From positions 396,001 through 460,000 of the forward strand of contig NC_135003.1 in NCBI RefSeq assembly GCF_051020985.1: a DNA stretch of 64,000 nucleotides. Reading direction: 5' to 3'. Every line of letters starts with the position of its first letter. Within the stretch, counting starts at the first letter, position 1. Under the pieces are notes generated by a model. That model saw only the letters and a program-made list of their open reading frames with translations. It was not told where the DNA came from and did no database searches. The DNA comes from Nomia melanderi. Lineage: Eukaryota; Arthropoda; Insecta; Hymenoptera; Halictidae. Below are positions 49,071 through 58,925 of this stretch, in pieces. The translations under genes and the position numbers were made by a program.

Positions 49071-49790
49071 AAGCTTAAAAGTCGATTTTTGTCCCGAAAC
49101 CTCCGATCGGCGCGCTGCGGCGACGGTACCCTTGACATTAGACCCCGCGGTATCGTCGTTGATCGTCGGCCGGCCGTCGTTGCCAGCGAAATAATCCTCG
49201 CCGTGCACCGCGGCCGCGTCTATAAACTTTGTTTCCTCATTAGCCGCTACAAGTTTCCCCGACAATTTCATTAATACGCGCCGCTGCTCCCCGGCCCGGC
49301 CGTAAGAACACGGCCATTTTTACGATCGGAACTGTACCATTCTCGTAAAACCCATAGAAATACTGTTCGTCGTTCAATGAATATTAGCCCCGATTAACAG
49401 CTGAAATGTTTCACGTAAAGGTCGACGAGTCGTTAATTCGCGAAGACCTTCGAGCACGATCTCAAAACAGAAAGAAGAGATCATAGATGATCTGGCGTTA
49501 CGATTTTCGATCCCGCCGATGAAACCGAGTGAGACGGTTCGTTTTAACGCGCGCTTAATTCCGCGATCGTAAAAGATACGATATCCCAGCCGTACCTCGG
49601 GAACCGTACACGACGCGTTATTCATTTATATACGCGCGAGATTAATATTAATGTGTCTAAATCATTGGCGCGGAATCGCCGGCCGTGATTGGACACGCTC
49701 CGCGCGATGGCCGGGTCTCGTCGATGAGAACACGGATAAAGTATTCGGTTGTAACGTAGCTGCGTGTCCGTCCCGTTATTTCCCTGTTAT
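49071..49790. other. GC-rich, CpG-dense block
   Basis: Frames on both strands overlap (48,899-49,625), none with a domain. The first bases 49,090-49,300 are the most CpG-dense. Confidence 0.5.
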
Positions 49791-50278
49791 CCGAATAAAT
49801 TTATATATTCGTAATACCATTTTTATGTTTGTTTTTGTTTAGTGTTATGGGGATATGTTTATTTTGGAATTTTTAGGCGAGCCGAATTCATTATGCGCGT
49901 ATACTGGTTTCTGGCGGCTGAAGGAATGCCACTCATGATGGACTTTTCGCTTGGACTATTTTTCATAGTTTCCTGCAATAAAAAACGCTCTGCGTTTATG
50001 AAATTTAATTTCTTATGACGCTACCTCCTGTAAAACACTTTGATGCTTAATTCTTCGAATATCATTCGAATATCATTCGAAGAATTAATTGTCGATTTTT
50101 CTACACATGAATGGTTCAGAATAATAATGGTCTAACTACTATTTCTGAATTCTTGGGAAAAAATAGCTTTCGCGAAATACTAATATTAAAATTACTAATA
50201 TTAATAATTAATAATAATCGGTATTATTAAGCTTTATTGAATTCAATATTCAATTTTGTACATATAACGAAATGAAAT
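49791..50278. other. AT-rich stretch containing a 14-bp hairpin
   Basis: Contains the hairpin at 50,047 and a run of TAATATTAATAATTA words at 50,180-50,230. Confidence 0.5.
50047..50088. repeat. Perfect 14-bp inverted repeat, 14-nt loop
   Basis: TTAATTCTTCGAAT at 50,047-50,060 pairs exactly with ATTCGAAGAATTAA at 50,075-50,088. The loop repeats the ATCATTCGAAT word, so the structure combines an inverted and a direct repeat, with TTCGAA occurring three times. Confidence 0.85.
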
Positions 50279-50400
50279 AATTCTGTCCCTTGATTTATGC
50301 AAGATATTTTTATGTGTTAGTTGCAGGACATATCATTGATACTTCATCAGAAAATAATGAATATTTGCTGAGAAAAATATTCTCGAGTGCAAAGGATTAA
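50279..50400 (+). mobile_element. 3' fragment matching the TTAA element at 19,372
   Basis: It starts AATTCTGTCCCTTGAT and ends CGAGTGCAAAGGATTAA; 19,901-20,012 starts AATTCTGTCCCTAGAT and ends CGAGTGCAAGGGGTTAA over a similar length. No left end was recognised upstream. This supports the 19,372 element being a real dispersed repeat. Confidence 0.6.
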
Positions 50401-50680
50401 TAACTTCAATAATAGCTTTTTATCGAGGGAACTCAGAAATAGCAGTTGGACCACTATTATACCGAGTCACACATATATTTTCACATACAATTATAAGATG
50501 CGTGGTTTTTCTTAGCAAATGCAACAAGAACGACTAACATCTTAAGTTAGCCACAAAAAGCTAAGAAGTTGAAATCTTTAGAAATTCAAACGAAAATAGA
50601 GCTTAAAGTTCAAACGTCAACAAAATGCTCCCATTTTTTCTGTTATGAAGAGTAGTTCACTGTAGGAAACAAATGGTCTA
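50401..50680. other. AT-rich stretch
   Basis: No feature recognised. Confidence 0.5.
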
Positions 50681-51310
50681 CACGCAAAGGCACGAGCGCG
50701 CCTGTTTTGCAGAGCCGACCCCCGGCCGAACGAAATCCGGAAGCGATCGAGAATTAATGCCGGGGATCGGCGGTGATACGAAATCGAAGTCGGTGCTTTC
50801 GATCCGCGAAACGGCCTGTGTCAGCCCGCCTCGATGTATTAGCATGGGAGATTAATTTATCAGTTTCTCTGGCCGAGAATGTGGGCATAAACAAACGTTT
50901 GCGCGAGAAGTTTCGAAACACAGGCCTCGTGCCTCGAGTTCCTCGGCGCACGCAACAGAGACAGCCGACGCGGGGCGACGCGACGCGTGCACGCGTGTGC
51001 ACCACCGATTGAATTGTATTATCGGTGCGCTACCGTGTGCGTGAACGCTTTTATATTAACTGGACGTTCGCGGAGTCACGCTTGAATTCCAGCCGCTTTG
51101 TAGACTGGAATACGTTAAAAGCGGAAGGGAAAAATGCCTCATACCGTTACCCGCGAGCGAGATACACTTTTCCGTTTGCCGAAGATTTTGCACGAATCTC
51201 GCGTGGAACTTATTTCCCTTTGTTACGTGTTTCTGAATCGCTCGCCGTTGTCGGCTCGTAAAGTGGTAAACTTAGATTCGGATCGAGGAGTGAAGCGTAG
51301 TTCGCGGAGT
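50681..51310. other. GC-rich, CpG-dense block
   Basis: Overlapping frames at 50,673-51,316 on both strands have no domain. GCG/CGC words concentrate near 50,945-51,000. Confidence 0.5.
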
Positions 51311-52120
51311 TTGTGAAGCTAGTCGATAACTGGAAAAATCGCGGCTTTTCGAAGTTTGATCACCGATTTTCGTATTTCTCCTATTTCTGTAGTTTTCAGA
51401 AACTTGGAAAACGAAGGAAAGAGAGGTTTCGAAGTCATTTTGGTACAGATGATAATGATAGAATTTTTAAAAGATAGTTAATAAAAGCGCATTTTAAGTT
51501 TAGGTAAAAGATAAAAGAAATTCACGGTAATTCTTCAAACGTCATTTTTGGACACATGTAGAGGTGCTCAATAAAACAATTATGAAATATGTTTAGTAAC
51601 GTCTATTTTATTATATCTATTTATTTCGTACGTTTTCTTGCAGGTCGACATGTCAAAATAAAATTTCTTCTATAGTTTTATACATACAAAAATAAAATAA
51701 GATAATTATTCTATAGGATGTTGAAATATTATCACCGTATAATTTTTATTTGAACCCTACGTGGCAATATGCAACGATTAGTAGCTTGGTATGTAGTACG
51801 TCCCTCGAGGGGTTCAATTATTAACCCTTAATCATCGGTGATCAAGTGAGAGAATTTTCATTGACGCCTGATAACATTATAACTGTTATAACTTCTGTAA
51901 TTTCTTAATATTTTTTGATGATGTTTATTATCGTTGTATGTAGTAGCTAATACGTGTCTAATATATAAATTTATAAAGAAATTGGTAATTATTAATGATT
52001 AACAACTCAGAAATTACTTCAACGTATAACCAAGTCTAACCGGATATTAATACCCGCCCGGTTGGTTAATACCAAATTGCATACAGTAATTACATATAAT
52101 ATATTTCTGGGTCCACACAT
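51311..52120. other. AT-rich stretch
   Basis: TTAACCCTTAATCATC near 51,824 resembles TTAA-family ends, but no convincing partner was found. Confidence 0.4.
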
Positions 52121-52680
52121 ACTTATCCCTTTTGGCTCTATCAGTTTTCGTAGAACGCGCATGCGCATCGATCGTCTGCTAGGGTTTAACACGAAATCAC
52201 CCCAAAGAAAACAATTCGATTCCGGAACAGTTACACGAAGTACACCATCGACGCTACCTCAGTTCCCCTAGATTGCCGGATAAAAAATTAACCACCGTAT
52301 GATGAAGCGGCGTTCGAGCGTCGTTAACCACGACGCCGAGGGAAAATTGGGTTTGCCGAGCGGAATCGGCGAAGTCGCCGTGGAGAAAACGACGCACGGA
52401 GTTCATAAGAGTTGCGGTGCATCAATTAGTCGCGAGATAATTAGCGACAGTGCACCGCTCATGCGCGCAGCCATAATGAAGTACTTTTTACACGGTCGAT
52501 TCTTCGCCGGGCCTTTGTTCGTTCGGTCGCCTCGTCGTTAAGCTTACTAATTTTATTGCACTCCGGCAACCGGCCACGTCGTCCATCGTCGGACGACGAT
52601 CGAGCGGTCGATCGTCGATTGATCGATTGGAAGGGCTCACGGAGCAGGTTCCACCTCTTTTTCCTTAAAGACTGATTCAC
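52121..52680. other. GC-rich block with CGATC-rich hairpin
   Basis: Contains the hairpin at 52,594 within a run of CGAT/GATC words from about 52,575 to 52,632. Frames have no domain. Confidence 0.5.
52594..52617. repeat. Perfect 10-bp GC-rich hairpin, GCGG loop
   Basis: CGACGATCGA at 52,594-52,603 pairs with TCGATCGTCG at 52,608-52,617. It shares the TCGATCG core with the palindrome at 35,817. Confidence 0.85.
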
Positions 52681-53480
52681 ACTAGCGGTCAGAATACGAT
52701 CAAATTCAAGTCAGCTCAATATCGCTCATGTATACTATACAAATCCAGAATAATTCGGCCAGAGGACAGATTTGGACAGTGTTAACATTTGAAAATAAAT
52801 CGAAGCGCGAGAGTTGGCTGTAGTTGAGTTACAAGCTTAATTTTAGTACGTTTGAAACTTTATGCAAATGTGGTCGAAATATCCTGGACTTAATCTAATC
52901 CAATTGGGAACATTCACGGTGTCTGATTCGGTGGAATAAAATCAAAGTCTGTTGATTATAGAATCAGTTTGCCGACGATTAAAACTATGACAGATTTTAC
53001 TTGATCGTCAATTGAAAGTTGTCGACAGTCAAAAAGAAATCATGAATGACGGACATAGAATTTTTAACATTCAGGTTCACCGTTGGTGTTTATCTATTCA
53101 ACACCGAAAACGTTGAAACATGCTTGGAGAACGAAATTGGTTCTCGAGCGATTAAATTCAGAGAGGCTGCGATGGGATTTGATGATTTCTGATTATTGAG
53201 TGTGAATGCCTTGGTTTCTACTATGATTACGACTGATCGTGACCTGATCATATTGTCGGTCTACCAGTCGATGGTTAGCAGGACAGCACAGAAACAAGGG
53301 AGTGTGTATCTCGATGTGTACTTTGTTTGTAGCTTTGATGATTAAGTGTAACAATACTTCCGAATAGCAAATTAGTTTGGAAAATCAGATGAGGAATGTG
53401 ACAACTGACCAATTAGACCAGCATTTGTTAATCTAGCCATCAAATAGTCCAAGATAGATGGACTATACCTTTGATCGCTG
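52681..53480. other. Mixed noncoding stretch
   Basis: Nothing recognised. The composition is intermediate. Confidence 0.5.
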
Positions 53481-53830
53481 GTGTGAATCAAGCTTTAATC
53501 CATCGCGATCCGCCACAGCGCCACGGCTACGGGGAACGGGCCGAAGGAAAAAACGAGCGCATTGTTCCGATTTGAATAACGACGCCTGCCAAGTTCGAGA
53601 TCGCTGGACGGATCGATTGGTATCGTGTCCCGTGTTTCTTGTCGTGTCCGGGGAAATCGTTCCGCTATTAGCCGCGATTTTCCTCTCGGTTCCCCTGAGA
53701 ACCGGCGATTTTATGCCCGCGACTGGTTTTAGATCGTGCTGCGCCGATAATTGCGCCGCGCAATAAATCGAACCGACTGTTTACCAATTTTGAAATATGG
53801 AAGGCGTTTCGCCGCGGGATTTCAAGGATT
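53481..53830. other. Short GC-rich block
   Basis: The frame at 53,458-53,766 (102 codons) overlaps a minus-strand frame and has no domain. Confidence 0.5.
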
Positions 53831-54711
53831 TCGGTTTGCTCTCTGGGAAACACGATAATACGAAAATTCATAATTTATGCCCGTGTGAACAATTTTTTTC
53901 GCTTGAATCTTATTTCGAATCGTTTGAAAATGAACGCGAAATTTTTACGGTTTATATTACAATTAGATGTAGAAATAATTAAACACATAACTCTATGCTC
54001 AATATCTTTAGAAAAGGCTAGACTTAATTAATCAGTAATTAATTTAAATTAATTTCCTTTTAAAATTATTAATTTCTATTAAATTGAATGTCAGCGCGTT
54101 AATTATTTGTGTTACTTATTTTCATAATTAACTTTAATGTAAACTATAATGTAAGAATTTCGCATTTCATTGTAAACAATGCAAAGTAGGGCTCGAACGG
54201 AAAGAATTTTTCCAGGTTTCTAAAATTGTAATTCTTTCCTAACTCCGTAGCTTTTATAATTTTTGTACACTCATTCTTTCAAGCGTTCGTGTTTCTCACC
54301 ACTTTTCGTATCTTCAACTTAATTAGTTACACCCTGCGCATTCATATACGTATTAGATCCATGTATCTACGATCCATATGCAAGCATTATTATTTCCCGT
54401 ACCAATTTGTAGCTGCAGTCTAATAATTTGCACACGTATTTACAGTGTTGCTTTTCTAACTCCTTTGCATTGGCAGTCTAATCAGTTACATAGTACCGTG
54501 TACACCACTGATAAAAGGATTAGAAACATTCTACAAATTGGAAATAGAGGTTTGCTAGTTCAGCCAACAGGTGAATAAATAGAACTCGGATAAATGTGAA
54601 TAATTGGAGCGATTTATAAAAAACAAGCACTAAGGCCTCCTTTGCTTCTTGCACAGAAATATTATGTGTGAATAAAGAAATAATTTATAATTATATTAAG
54701 AATTTATATGT
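53831..54711. other. AT-rich stretch with clustered TAATTA words
   Basis: TAATTA/ATTAAT words cluster at 54,020-54,135. This may be composition only. Nothing gene-like. Confidence 0.5.
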
Positions 54712-54962
54712 TTAACCCCTTGTCCCACAATTACGAGTGAGACCCGTGGTGAAGATTTTCAATATGATTCAACAAATATATGTATTACTCAGTTCATTCG
54801 AATTCAAAATAAATATTATTCCTCTGTAATCAACTATTATACTTAAAAGGAAATATAGGCGTAACATGTGCCTAGAATTTTTCTCTTCTTCCAATAAATT
54901 ATTAATGACAAACTAGCCGTATCGATCAGAGTTGAGAAAGAAATCATAGGCAAAAGGGTTAA
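54712..54962 (+). mobile_element. Full-length TTAA MITE, ~250-bp family (251 bp)
   Basis: TTAA at 54,712-54,715 and 54,959-54,962. The ends are TTAACCCCTTGTCCCACAAT and, in reverse, TTAACCCTTTTGCCTATGAT. It aligns end to end with the 21,369 copy in opposite orientation (252 bp), and in part with 18,264 and 452. There is no coding capacity. The TTAA flanks point to a piggyBac-type mobilising enzyme that is not in this window. It lies only about 65 bp before a mariner relic. Confidence 0.8.
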
Positions 54963-55027
54963 TAATAGTTATTACAATTAGATATCATTATAATTATTAA
55001 TTATTCGTCTAACTATATCTACTATTA

Positions 55028-55250
55028 TATTAAGCCATCCTATAAGTAATACTGTGTATATTACGCTAGCTTTCAGTGTAAAAAGTTTATACTTACATTA
55101 TTTTTTAATTGTCGACGTATTAACCATCCTTGTATCCGCTTATCTTTTCCCATTTTTCAATTAAGTGTTCAATGTCATTTTCGAAATTGGCACTGAGAAA
55201 TATCTTACAGCGTAATATAAAAACATCATTACTTATGTAATGACCTAATA
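55028..55250 (-). mobile_element. Mariner relic with decayed transposase C-terminus (copy 2)
   Basis: The ends are TATTAAGCCATCCTATAAGT and, in reverse, TATTAGGTCATTACATAAGT; about 18 of 23 positions agree. On the minus strand the interior reads a peptide containing HLIEKWEK, then a stop shortly after a KDG, followed by YVD, which fits the W-E-K ... G-Y end of mariner transposases with the glutamine or similar codon before Y turned into a stop. Aligning it with 22,462-22,675 in reverse shows shared blocks TTTCCCATTTTT, AATGTCA and CGAAA(A/T)TGGC. It is an internally deleted, inactive element. Confidence 0.7.
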
Positions 55251-55662
55251 TTTATACAAGTATAATTGTGATTCGACATTTGTTGACCCATAGTATATTC
55301 CTTTGAACAGTGCGCACATGCGAGTATGCGATGTATGCAACCGCGCTCATGCAACACTGCAGTGAAGACACGCTCGCGAATATACACGTGCGTAATACGG
55401 GTATCGTCGGGCATAATGGAGCACATAATATACAGGGCGTCCTATAATTTTGCAACGGGCAGCGGAATGATTTATTGCGAACAAGTGAATTTAATAAAAT
55501 AGGATAAAATATTCATAATGGAAGACCCCTTTTTTGAGGGTATTAGGAGAAAATATTTAAGTAGAGCGCACGTGCGCTGGGTTAGACGCAGCGAAAACAA
55601 TTTAAAAAGAAGATTAGAAAGTACAATTGGATGGTCGTTTAAAGGTGTGCGCGAACTCGAAA
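55251..55662. other. Mixed stretch with a possible transposon end and a 14-bp palindrome
   Basis: TACAGGGCGTCC near 55,431 resembles TACCGGGTGTCC at 42,131; no second end was found. The frames near 55,229-55,455 have no domain. Confidence 0.4.
55565..55578. repeat. Perfect 14-bp palindrome with a CACGTG core
   Basis: AGCGCACGTGCGCT is self-complementary and centred on the CACGTG E-box recognised by basic helix-loop-helix proteins. A single site without context is not proof of binding. Confidence 0.85.
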
Positions 55663-55800
55663 ATGTCGGGCCGGGACGGGTCGGGAATTTTTAACGGGTT
55701 CGAGTTGGGTTTCCAATCATTTCGGAATTCTCGAAACCGTTCGAATTCTCAAAAGTATTAGGAATTTGGAAAGTGGCAAGTTTTTCGAAAATTTCCAAAT
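55663..55800. repeat. Degenerate GGGTCGGG / GGGTTCGAGTT repeat with a 9-bp inverted pair
   Basis: Irregular GGGTCGG, GGGTTCGAGTTGGGTT and TTCGAATTCTC words. ATTTGGAAA at 55,764-55,772 pairs with TTTCCAAAT at 55,792-55,800. It looks like a cryptically simple sequence. Confidence 0.5.
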
Positions 55801-56570
55801 AAGCAGTGGATAGGTTAGTAAGTAAATTATGTAAAATATGTGCATTTTTAATGGAATACTTTTTATAGTAATGTAACGAATCAATACATCAATATAAATT
55901 GATGCCAATTGTTCAGATGCCAATTCAGCGATCATTAAAGTGTTGACAATTTACATATTGGAATTTGAATAATCGGATTTTCAAGGTCAGTGCTTATCTA
56001 CGGGGATTCGAAAAATAGGATGTGCAATGGCAAGGCTTATCGACCGGAATTTTTTTAAGCTAGTGTTTATCAAGTAAATTAACATTGTATAAATTATGCT
56101 CTCGTTCGCATGTTGGTAATTGTATTATAAGCTCTTCATACGTATCAAATATTTTGAAATTATTCACTCCTACAACGAATCGAAGTAATACATCACCGGT
56201 ATTAACAACGTGTTTTCATTCTAGCAAGCTGGTAGGCAAAGTATTAATAGAATATGAAAAATATAAATAATTTCGTATTCAGTTCCATAAATTCACGTTT
56301 AGCCAACCGAATGGGAAGATCTACTTTTCTCTTAGCAACACGGGTTGCTATTTATTTCATTTATCTTTTTCTTTTACTATTTAGTAAGCCTTGAACTGGA
56401 GAAATATTTGCATTCACTAATACCTTTCTTTCTTTTGTCAAACAGAATTCTTAACAGACTCTTTTGTATAAGTTCAGTTAAAGGTAATGAAGAAGGGGTT
56501 ATAGTTATAATATTTTTAGGCGGTTGGCCAAGTGTTAATATTCTTCCCCGAAAGAATGATCTTCAATCTG
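55801..56570. other. AT-rich stretch
   Basis: Nothing recognised. Confidence 0.5.
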
Positions 56571-56960
56571 AAAAATCCGACTCATTAATGGAACGACCGG
56601 ATACACGCAAGATCGGCGCGTAACGTACGGTGCACGGGCGTTACAGTTAATCGCTACGTCATATTCATAATTAATCGGTCGCGCGGAACATCGGCGCCGC
56701 GTCTGGCCGATTCCTCGCGTGCGGCTAACGAACGGCCCCCGTTCCTGAGACGCGGCAGAAATCGTCGTAATTCCGAGCGTTCGGGTTCGCGGCGGCGATG
56801 CGCCGCGTGCGTAATGGCCAGTAACAATCAATTTGCATGGATATAAGACCCGACCGGGGCAACCCGGCTAAATGAACCGAGCGGAGGAGGAGCGAGGACG
56901 AACGGAAACAGAAATAAAGGCGAAAAGAACGAACGAGGAAGATGAAAGAAAAGAGGAACA
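56571..56960. other. GC-rich block ending in purine-rich sequence
   Basis: CpG-dense at 56,600-56,870, then a GGAGGAGGAGCGAGGACGAACGG-type purine stretch to about 56,960. The minus-strand frame at 56,535-56,831 has no domain. Confidence 0.5.
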
Positions 56961-57560
56961 GTTATTAGTTTTATATAAATATATACTATTATAGCTACAT
57001 ATATTATTAGGTATATAGGTACTTATCACTAGAATTACCGTACGAGTTCAAATAGCCAGATGTAATTTTCCTGCTTTGCAATTACCAATATTCTAATCAC
57101 AAGCATTTAGCAAGTTAATAGTGTAATTTGTATGATATAATAAACATCAGCGGAAACATCTACTTGACGAAAACTGTACTTTTATCATTTCTGCACGAGG
57201 TAAACATCGATTAAAGATATTAATCAGTTAAAACCTATTTACTACATATGATACGTTTATAAAAATAGAAGGTTTTTATACTAGAAGGATTTATACCGTA
57301 AGAGGACAAAGTATATATACTTAAATTGCGTTTATTTCTGATATTCTTTTCTAAACTACAATAAATCCAACACGTTAAATTCTTCATAATTCCAGCGTTA
57401 GAGATATACTGTTTATTAGGTCTTAGATATTACACGTATTTTATCTTTACAGTAGGTATCACTGGTGTGATATATAATATATTATACATAATACATCCTA
57501 AGATATTCAAACATTGAAATATAATTTAAAATTCTACATTAGGATATTCGCATCGGATAC
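56961..57560. other. AT-rich stretch with a possible CACTAG-type relic
   Basis: TTATCACTAGAATTACC near 57,024-57,040 resembles the ends of the 23,023 and 42,993 elements. A right end may lie near 57,117-57,127, but the match is weak. Confidence 0.35.
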
Positions 57561-58080
57561 TACGCATAGCTGTTTTTTCGAGAGTCAGCACCGCGTTGGC
57601 AGCCAGACTTCCTCTCATTGCTGCTAACAAACCTCTCGTATTAATTTTCTGTACCGACCAGCGTACAACCTCCAACAACCTCCGCAACCCCCGCAACCAC
57701 CGCAGAACCCTACGGTAACGCCATGGAGAGGGTAACCGTATTCCTCTCAATTTGCCCGATCTGGACACAGTGGTACTGACCCACATACGGGACCGACATA
57801 CGCCACCGCGACGGACGTTCCGGCACTTCGGGGACCGTCGGACAGGCCCGACCTTGAAATGTTTGCCACCTGGAGGAACACCTTTAAAACCGGTATGTAT
57901 GTTCGGGCTCTGGACGGATGGGAGCATCTTCGCGTTGCTCGTCGTGGGATGGGAACGCTGACGATGTAGGAAGTTTCTCGAGGGTGTCAGTCTCTTCCTT
58001 TTTCGGATTTCGCGTGACGTCCGTTGAATGGCCAGCCTTTCAATGGCCTTTAATTTCATCGCCAGAGGAGGAATACAGGT
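57561..58080. other. Unrecognised GC-rich block with coding-like frames
   Basis: Open frames occur on both strands: minus 57,526-58,059 (177 codons, very Arg/Ser-rich) and plus 57,752-57,961 (69 codons). A plus-strand reading from about 57,664 gives a Gln/Pro run from a CAACCNCCG repeat, then meets a stop (TAA) near 57,731 before continuing open. Splice-like signals flank it (a CAG near 57,659 after a short pyrimidine tract, and a GTATGT near 57,892). No known domain is recognised in any frame. It could be a decayed exon, a lineage-specific exon read in an unexpected frame, or chance in GC-rich DNA; the last is the most likely. Confidence 0.2.
57667..57705 (+). repeat. Imperfect CAACC(T/C)CCG-type repeat
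   Basis: About four units of CAAC(C)NCCG. Frames across it read Gln/Pro, Thr/Ala/Pro or Asn/Arg/Leu. On the minus strand one frame reads Cys-Gly-Gly repeats. Confidence 0.7.
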
Positions 58081-58714
58081 TTTATCCGAAGTTTTCGGAA
58101 TAACTGTGAACGATGTCGCAACAATTAAAGATTTTAACGGTGTGTTCGTATTGTAGGATGGATAGATTATTTTTAAATAGAGAAGGCGTGACTTTAATGG
58201 AAGTCCTTATTGATGTTTAAGTAGTGCTTGTTTCTTGACGTATTTATTTTTGTGTATAGTTCGTTCGGACTAATAGCGAATAACAGCGCGATTGATGTAC
58301 TTATAAAATGATTGGCGGTTTTTATTGTGATACCATTAATTCGGTTTTGTAATTGGAATAGGGTGATACTTTCTTGTTGTTAATGTTCATTGTTTGAGAT
58401 TTCTTAGCAGTGGATTGAGGATAAAGTAATTCCTGAGCTCGATTGTAGAAGCTGAAAAGATTAGCAGCATTTCTTTTGCTGTGTAACGAACAAACACTAT
58501 TAATTAGTGGATAATTAAATATTAATTCGTCCTGTTAATTAGTAGCCAGAGTTCCAGACAGTTTCTTTTTCTATATTAATCCAACCTGAATGTTTCGTTT
58601 TTACACAGGCATCTGAATGGAATCAAATTATTCTCTTTATATTATGAAAACTGTGTCACGAAAACTTTATGAGCATTTGTTCAAATTTTATGTTTTCACT
58701 GTATTTACGCCTGT
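58081..58714. other. AT-rich stretch
   Basis: Nothing recognised. Confidence 0.5.
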
Positions 58715-58791
58715 CTCGGTATTAATTGATTAAAATCGGTTACTTGATCAATCGATTAAATGCTTATAATTAAGAGAAATTAGTCGTTAAT

Positions 58792-58807
58792 GCTAATCGC
58801 GATTAGC
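58792..58807. repeat. Perfect 16-bp palindrome with inverted TAATC sites
   Basis: GCTAATCGCGATTAGC equals its reverse complement. It places two TAATC half-sites head to head around CG. Confidence 0.9.
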
Positions 58808-58860
58808 TTAATTCATTCGCGAAACTAATTTTCGTTCTCCCATTACCTAATTCTAACCGC

Positions 58861-58876
58861 CGATCATCGATGATCG
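58861..58876. repeat. Perfect 16-bp palindrome with ATCGAT core
   Basis: CGATCATCGATGATCG equals its reverse complement. Its start is 69 bp after the start of the first palindrome. Confidence 0.9.
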
Positions 58877-58925
58877 ATAAAAAACATTAATAATTAATTA
58901 CTGATTGTTAATTTTTAATTGAATT

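Larger units (their letters stand above)
58715..58925. promoter_or_regulatory. Candidate cis-regulatory cluster of TAAT cores with two 16-bp palindromes
   Basis: More than a dozen TAAT/ATTA cores, the recognition core of most homeodomains, lie within about 210 bp, together with ATCGAT and TGATCAATCGAT words. Two perfect 16-bp palindromes are embedded (58,792 and 58,861). TAATC in mirrored orientation, as in the first palindrome, is the arrangement bound by dimers of K50- or paired-type homeodomains. That it is an enhancer is inference. The AT-rich background inflates TAAT counts, but not the GC-containing palindromes. Confidence 0.35.

Noticed and set aside
51824..52005. Possible TTAA element beginning TTAACCCTTAATC
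   Set aside because: The candidate right end shares only AT-rich words; no family match inside.
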